Both the position numbers and the translations under genes were made by a program. This document shows positions 52,526 through 56,434 of a DNA stretch of 56,434 bases, in pieces. Origin of the DNA: Pseudomonadota bacterium (GTDB lineage: Bacteria > Myxococcota_A > UBA796 > GCA-2862545); assembly GCA_005776945.1 (NCBI GenBank), contig SXOB01000035.1, positions 1-56,434 on the forward strand, written 5' to 3'. Within the stretch, counting starts at the first letter, position 1. Every line of letters begins with the position of its first letter. The notes under the pieces are model-generated. The model saw nothing but the letters and a program-made list of their open reading frames with translations, searched no databases and was not told the origin of the DNA.

Positions 52526-52968
52526 AAACGCGCGTCGATGGCGGCGAGGACCGTCTTGCGCTGACGGCCGGCCGCTTCCGTACGGCGCAGGGCGTGAAGC
52601 GTGACCGCGTCGGAAACCCCGCGGACGGCGGCGATGGCGTCGCGAGAGTTGAGGTCCCCGAAGCCCTCAAGGGGCTGGGTCACGGCCGTGAGCCTGCGGC
52701 TCACAAGGCGGTCGAGCGGGGCGACGACGCGCGCGGTGACCGGCGTTTCGGGGAGTTGATCCAGCCAGCCGTGGACGCGCTCGAGCGCGCGGGTTTCAAG
52801 GTTCCAACGCAGGACTCGGCCCTGGGTGGTCACCTTGTGGGCGCGGGCGCGGGCGTCTTGCACGCGGGCACGAGCGGCCTCGGCACGGGCGCGCGTAGCG
52901 TCTTCGAGAATTTGGCGTTGGGCAGCCACGCGACGAGGAGCGTCGCGCAGGGTGTCGAGAAGTTCCAC
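52522..52968 (-). CDS. Helical protein of unknown function
   Basis: A 148-aa product, ATG 52968. Highly charged and Ala/Arg-rich; residues 8-55 (QRQILEDATRARAEAARARVQDARARAH) form a probable coiled coil, as do residues 110-148. No motif for an enzyme. Coupled by GTGA with the isoaspartyl methyltransferase gene. Function unknown; its high Arg content may reflect base composition. Confidence 0.65.
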   Translation of the reverse strand: MELLDTLRDAPRRVAAQRQILEDATRARAEAARARVQDARARAHKVTTQGRVLRWNLETRALERVHGWLDQLPETPVTARVVAPLDRLVSRRLTAVTQPLEGFGDLNSRDAIAAVRGVSDAVTLHALRRTEAAGRQRKTVLAAIDARL

Positions 52969-53026
52969 AGCTCACCTCACAGCGGGGCCAGCGCTAAGCA
53001 CAGGCCTGAACCGCGTCAAGGGCGTG

Positions 53027-53860
53027 TCAGGACTCCCATGGCTCACGCGGGATGGGAGGACGTGTGAGTTCCCCCGGATCGGGGATGGGCCATGTGTCGC
53101 CCCACAGGGATTTGCCGCCGTCGACGACGTAGGTTTGGCCTGTGCAGTACGTGGCCGCTGGCGACAGGAGAAACGTTGCGAAGTCCGCGATCTCTGCGAC
53201 AGTGGCGAGGCGTTTGAGCGGGACACGCGAGACCATCGACTCGATCAGGCCGGAATCCGGTGGGTAGTTTCGCAGCCCGCTCGAATTGACGTAGCCGGGG
53301 GCGAGGCAGTTCAGTCGAATGCCGGCCGCGGCCCACTCCACGGCGAGTGTGCGCGTCATCGCCTCGACGCCCGCGCGGGCGGCGACGCTGTGCGCCATCC
53401 CAGGGAACACGTTCGTGAGCATCGTGATGTTGAGGATGGCGCCGCCGTGTTGCAACATCGTCGCGTCGGCCACGGCGCGCGTGAGGTTCCACGTGCCGAC
53501 GAGATTCGTCTGGATGACGGCGTCGAATCCGTTGTGGCGAATCGCGGCGGCGGGGCTGAGGAATTGACCGCCGCCGTTGTTCACGAGCACGTCGATGCGA
53601 CCGAAGCGGGCGAGCGTGGCATCGACTGCGCGTGCGGTCGCGTTGCGGTCGCGCAGGTCCATCGTGAGTCCGAGGACCTCGTGACCGAGTTCGGCGGTCA
53701 GGCCGGCGGCGGCGGGTTCGATGTGCTCGGGTTTGCGGCTAGCGATGGCCACTCTCGCGCCAAGGCGCCCGAGGCCGCGGGCGATGCCGGCACCGATGCC
53801 GGTGCCGCCCCCGCTGATGAAGGCGACCTTGCCGTCGAAGAGGCCGGCTTGGAACGTCAT
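53027..53860 (-). CDS. SDR-family reductase related to 2,4-dienoyl-CoA reductases
   Basis: A 277-aa short-chain dehydrogenase with cofactor motif SGGGTGIGAG (residues 16-25), NNGGGQFLSPAA and the C-terminal GQTYVVDGG. The catalytic YxxxK of classical SDRs is replaced by SVAAR in HSVAARAGVEAMTRTLAVEW, aligning with the SxxAK motif of mitochondrial/peroxisomal 2,4-dienoyl-CoA reductases, which naturally lack the Tyr. Here the Lys is also Arg, which would weaken activity or alter specificity. Not secreted. Divergent from the class-V aminotransferase gene. Confidence 0.87.
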   Translation of the reverse strand: MTFQAGLFDGKVAFISGGGTGIGAGIARGLGRLGARVAIASRKPEHIEPAAAGLTAELGHEVLGLTMDLRDRNATARAVDATLARFGRIDVLVNNGGGQFLSPAAAIRHNGFDAVIQTNLVGTWNLTRAVADATMLQHGGAILNITMLTNVFPGMAHSVAARAGVEAMTRTLAVEWAAAGIRLNCLAPGYVNSSGLRNYPPDSGLIESMVSRVPLKRLATVAEIADFATFLLSPAATYCTGQTYVVDGGKSLWGDTWPIPDPGELTRPPIPREPWES

Positions 53861-53942
53861 GGGAACCCCCGGGGACGGGTAGCCGGTGTGGAGGGGGTAC
53901 GCAGGCGGGAGTCCCCACAGTAGGGGGCTGCGGGGGGCCCCT

Positions 53943-55088
53943 TTGAAACACGGCGACGCGGTGCGGCATCACTGGAATCTGGACCCGGACGTGGCGTTCT
54001 GCAACAACGGTTCGTTCGGGGCTACACCGATTCCGGTGATGGAAGCCCAGCGCGCGCTCCGCGACGAGATGGAGCGCCAACCCGTCGCCTTCCATATGGG
54101 CATCGGGCCCCGGATCCGCGCGGTCGCCGACGTGCTGGGGGACGTGGTTGGGGCGGATGGACGCGATCTGGTGTTCGTGGACAATGCGACGGCCGGCGTC
54201 AACACCGTGCTTGCGTCGCTGGAGCCACGCCCTGGGGACGTCTGGCTCACGACGTCCCACGTGTACAACGCGGTCCGTCAGGCAATGCGCCACTTCGCAG
54301 GCCGGGGCGGGGCGAAGGTCGTCGAGGCGGACCTCCCGTTCCCGACCCCTAGTCCGGACGCGGTGCTCGACGCGTTGAAGGCAGCGTGGACGCCGGCGGT
54401 TCGGCTCGTGGTGATCGACCACATCACGTCGGCGACGGGCCTCGTTTTCCCCGTCGAACGGGTCGTGGCGTGGTGCCGCGAGGTGGGTGCCAAGGTGCTC
54501 GTCGATTCCGCACACGTGCCGGGCCAGATTCCCTTCGATCTCAACGCGCTCGGGGCGGACTGGGTGGTCGCGAATTGCCACAAGTGGCTGTTTACGCCGA
54601 AGGGTTGTGCGCTCTTGTGGGTGCGGCGGGAGCTGCAGGCGAACCTGCATCCGCTCGTGATCAGTCACGGGTACGGGCTGGGTTTCCACGAGGAATTTGA
54701 CTGGGTGGGGACCAAAGATCCGACGCCTTGGTTGGCGATCCCGGCGTCGATTGGATTCCTGCGCGGGTTGGGGGGCGTGGAGGCCCTTGGGGCGACCCAA
54801 CGGATGCTGCGCCGTGAGGCGGCGGCTCACATCCTTGGTGTCTGGGGGACGAAGGCTCCGGCACCCGACGGGATGTTGGCGGCACTGCAGACGTTGGAGC
54901 CACCGTTTCAGGCGGAACCGGAGATGGCGCCCGCCATCCATGATGCCCTGCTCGAGCGTCACGGCGTGGAGGTTCCCGTGTTCCCGTTTGGCGGCCGGGT
55001 GTGGATCCGGATTTCGGCGCAGATTTACACGCGGGCGTCGGACTGGGCTCGGCTGGCGGTGGCGGTGGACGCCAACGGCGTCAGGTGA
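53943..55088 (+). CDS. Class-V aminotransferase, isopenicillin-N-epimerase-like
   Basis: A fold-type I PLP enzyme. PLP lysine in ANCHKWLFTPKG, DSAHVPGQIP (cofactor Asp), and N-terminal WNLDPDVAFCNNGSFGATP, characteristic of the isopenicillin N epimerase/cysteine desulfurase-like group. The start is unsure: TTG 53943 gives 381 aa with family-like beginning; GTG 53886 would add 19 residues, GTG 53961 would shorten it. Reactions in this group include epimerisation, desulfuration and transamination; the substrate is unknown. Ends 8 nt inside the convergent SRAP gene. Confidence 0.87.
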   Translation: MKHGDAVRHHWNLDPDVAFCNNGSFGATPIPVMEAQRALRDEMERQPVAFHMGIGPRIRAVADVLGDVVGADGRDLVFVDNATAGVNTVLASLEPRPGDVWLTTSHVYNAVRQAMRHFAGRGGAKVVEADLPFPTPSPDAVLDALKAAWTPAVRLVVIDHITSATGLVFPVERVVAWCREVGAKVLVDSAHVPGQIPFDLNALGADWVVANCHKWLFTPKGCALLWVRRELQANLHPLVISHGYGLGFHEEFDWVGTKDPTPWLAIPASIGFLRGLGGVEALGATQRMLRREAAAHILGVWGTKAPAPDGMLAALQTLEPPFQAEPEMAPAIHDALLERHGVEVPVFPFGGRVWIRISAQIYTRASDWARLAVAVDANGVR

Positions 55089-55752
55089 CGGGGTCGCCCT
55101 GGCAGTCTGGCCCTTCGTGGCGGGCGTTGTTGACCGTCGTGGAGACGCGGCGTTCGGCCATCGCTTCGGCCGGGTAGGGAACGAGGAACTCACGTAGGGT
55201 GGCGACGTTGTCGTTGAGCGGGTCGAGCCAGGTGTCCCAGCGTTCGGGCGGAAGGATGACGGGCATCCGGTCGTGGATGGGGACCATCAGGCTGTTGGGG
55301 CCGGTCGTGATGATGCAGCAGGTCTGTTGCTCTTCCGACGTCTCCGGGTCGATGCGGCGTTCCCACAGGCCGGCGATGGCGAAGGGGCGGCCGTCTGCGA
55401 GGCCGATCATGTGCGGGAGCTTCAGCTTGCCGTCGGCCTTCCATTCGTAGAAGGCCGTGGCGGGGATGAGGCAACGGCGTCGCTTGAAGGCGGAGCGAAA
55501 GGAGGGCTTCTCGTGTACGGACTCGGACCGGGCGTTGATCAGGCTCGCCTGGATGCGCTTGTCTTTGGCCCAGGGTGGAAGGAGGCCCCAACCGACGCGG
55601 CGCATCGTCCGGACGCCGAGGTCGGAGACGATGATGGGAACGGACTGGGTGGGTGCGACGTTGTACCGAGGGAGAATGTCTGGCAGGACGTCTACCTGGA
55701 AGACTTCGGTGATGGCGCTCGCGGGCGCGGTCAGTGCGAAGCGGCCGCACAT
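55081..55752 (-). CDS. SRAP-domain protein (HMCES/YedK type)
   Basis: A 223-aa protein that crosslinks to abasic sites in single-stranded DNA. Start at ATG 55752 makes Cys2 the N-terminal nucleophile after Met removal: MCGRFALTAP. Other signatures are RYNVAPTQSVPII, WGLLPPWAKD, INARSESVHEKPSFR, CLIPATAFYEWK, IHDRMPVIL. All complete. Reading further upstream to 55782 would bury Cys2, so the shorter start is preferred. Divergent from the tmRNA gene with about 288 bp between. Confidence 0.95.
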   Translation of the reverse strand: MCGRFALTAPASAITEVFQVDVLPDILPRYNVAPTQSVPIIVSDLGVRTMRRVGWGLLPPWAKDKRIQASLINARSESVHEKPSFRSAFKRRRCLIPATAFYEWKADGKLKLPHMIGLADGRPFAIAGLWERRIDPETSEEQQTCCIITTGPNSLMVPIHDRMPVILPPERWDTWLDPLNDNVATLREFLVPYPAEAMAERRVSTTVNNARHEGPDCQGDPVT

Positions 55753-55793
55753 GGCTGTGGCGGTCCGCCGAAAGGCGGGCAAGGATGGGCTAG

Positions 55794-55860
55794 AAGGGTC
55801 AGGCCAGACGCTCCGGCATCACGAGAGAATTGGGGTCCGGGTACGCCGGGCCTGACCCTT
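55794..55860. repeat. 12-bp perfect inverted repeat upstream of tmRNA
   Basis: AAGGGTCAGGCC (55794-55805) and GGCCTGACCCTT (55849-55860) pair perfectly with 43 nt between. It lies in the 288-bp gap (55753-56040) between the SRAP gene start and tmRNA, which holds no other recognisable gene. It could be a hairpin in a leader, a remnant of a small element, or an operator. Confidence 0.55.
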
Positions 55861-56040
55861 CGCGCTCAAGGTAGCGACTCTCGTCCGACAGGAAAGGACG
55901 AAGTGGCGCGACCTGTGAGGGAAGGGGAACCAGGGGGCGGCATGAGGCACATCTAACGGGGGGCTTCCCGTTCGCCCCAACCGGCGCTAAGGTGAGGCTG
56001 CGCCCGCTCCGTCGGCGGTGCGAGCAGTTCAACTTTTCTT

Positions 56041-56434
56041 GGGGGCGCTCCGGCTTCGACGGGGTTGCTGTGAACAAGGGTCGCGTGCCGAGGTCGTCTG
56101 GTCCTCGTAAAACCCTGGGCAAACAAAAGTAGTTGCCAATAACAACAACTTCTTCGCCGAGCGTGCCGTCGCTTAATTGCGATTGCACCGTTCCCGAAAG
56201 GGACCGGCCGTCCGGAAACGAAGCTGCCAGGGGCAGTTTTTGGGCGCGTCACGACCTGGATAGTCCTGAAGCTGTGCGCGGTGCAATGGCCAGGGGACGA
56301 TAAATAATCCAAACAGTCGCCGTCACCCCGAATGCCCTCCCGCCTCCCGGGGGGCTGGGGAAGAAAGGGAGGCTACGCACGTAGTGACACCTGTTCGGTG
56401 GCTTCGGACGCGGGTTCGACTCCCGCCGCCTCCA
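56041..56434 (+). ncRNA. ssrA: tmRNA (transfer-messenger RNA), lacks final CCA at window edge
   Basis: Acceptor GGGGGCG at 56041 pairs with CGCCTCC at 56427-56433, and the last base A would be the discriminator, so the gene continues by only CCA outside the window. The GACGGGG loop segment and T arm GCGGG-TTCGACT-CCCGC are typical. The tag frame starts at GCC 56135 after TAGTT and reads ANNNNFFAERAVA, stop TAA at 56174. The C-terminal AVA is a degron of the kind recognised by Clp proteases. tmRNA rescues stalled ribosomes with SmpB. Confidence 0.97.

Overview
The window reads as a chromosomal segment of a free-living, aerobic, very GC-rich member of the Myxococcota (former Deltaproteobacteria). 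Pointers are a matrixin protease with a MYXO-CTERM-like tail (GlyGlyCys, hydrophobic segment, Arg cluster), a MopE-type Cys/Asp-rich surface protein, a Hanks-type Ser/Thr kinase, many secreted Asp/Gly/Thr-rich lipoproteins, and oxygen-dependent haem synthesis (hemF, hemG). No phage genes, transposases or CRISPR were seen. Phylum is an inference; no species is proposed.

Layout. 1-10 kb: a truncated MopE-like surface protein, hemF, a Ca-binding-repeat lipoprotein overlapping rsmI, a beta-helix lipoprotein, carbonic anhydrase, and a convergent pair of envelope beta-barrel candidates. 10-16 kb: a DksA-family regulator, priA, a sugar-nucleotidyltransferase, a small lipoprotein. 14.4-20.8 kb (minus): a penicillin-acylase-like lipoprotein, hisS, a 50-aa membrane protein too short for standard gene calling, a dual-specificity phosphatase, hemG. 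20.8-22.8 kb: a secreted protein and alr. 22.8-30 kb (minus): a Ser/Thr kinase, then prkA-yeaH-spoVR followed by an unknown gene and a TerB-like/FHA protein, plausibly one phospho-signalling module. 30-32.2 kb: a zinc-ribbon protein and an RsmB-like methyltransferase. 32.2-32.43 kb: a 227-bp element with terminal inverted repeats. 32.4-39.3 kb: matrixin protease pair and an Oar-like outer-membrane receptor with two lipoproteins. 39.3-45.4 kb: CCA/poly(A) nucleotidyltransferase, a hydrolase-fold protein without its nucleophile, then tadA, two tRNA-Ser genes and SRP RNA packed end to end, facing a dnaX-recR-thiS-rluA operon. 45.4-53 kb (minus): an asparagine-synthetase homologue lacking key catalytic residues, a two-helix membrane protein, a fused 5-oxoprolinase, an unknown protein, an isoaspartyl methyltransferase-like protein and a helical protein. 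53-55.8 kb: an SDR, a class-V aminotransferase, an SRAP protein. 56.04 kb to the end: tmRNA, cut 3 nt before its CCA.

Genome style. Genes are densely packed. Start/stop overlaps of 1-4 nt (ATGA, GTGA, TTGA, TGATG) link operons. Convergent gene pairs are separated by 3-24 nt or overlap, with no classical intrinsic terminators. No gene-free stretch exceeds 300 bases: the longest are 288 bp before tmRNA (holding a 12-bp inverted repeat), 239 bp around the repeat element, 202 bp before the Oar-like gene and 194 bp before prkA.

The most noteworthy items are the TAGCAG(G/C)CTGC repeat family, whose first three bases serve as the TAG stop codon of three unrelated genes; a kinase/PrkA/FHA cluster; very short lipoprotein signals without a positive n-region; and several enzyme homologues with missing catalytic residues.
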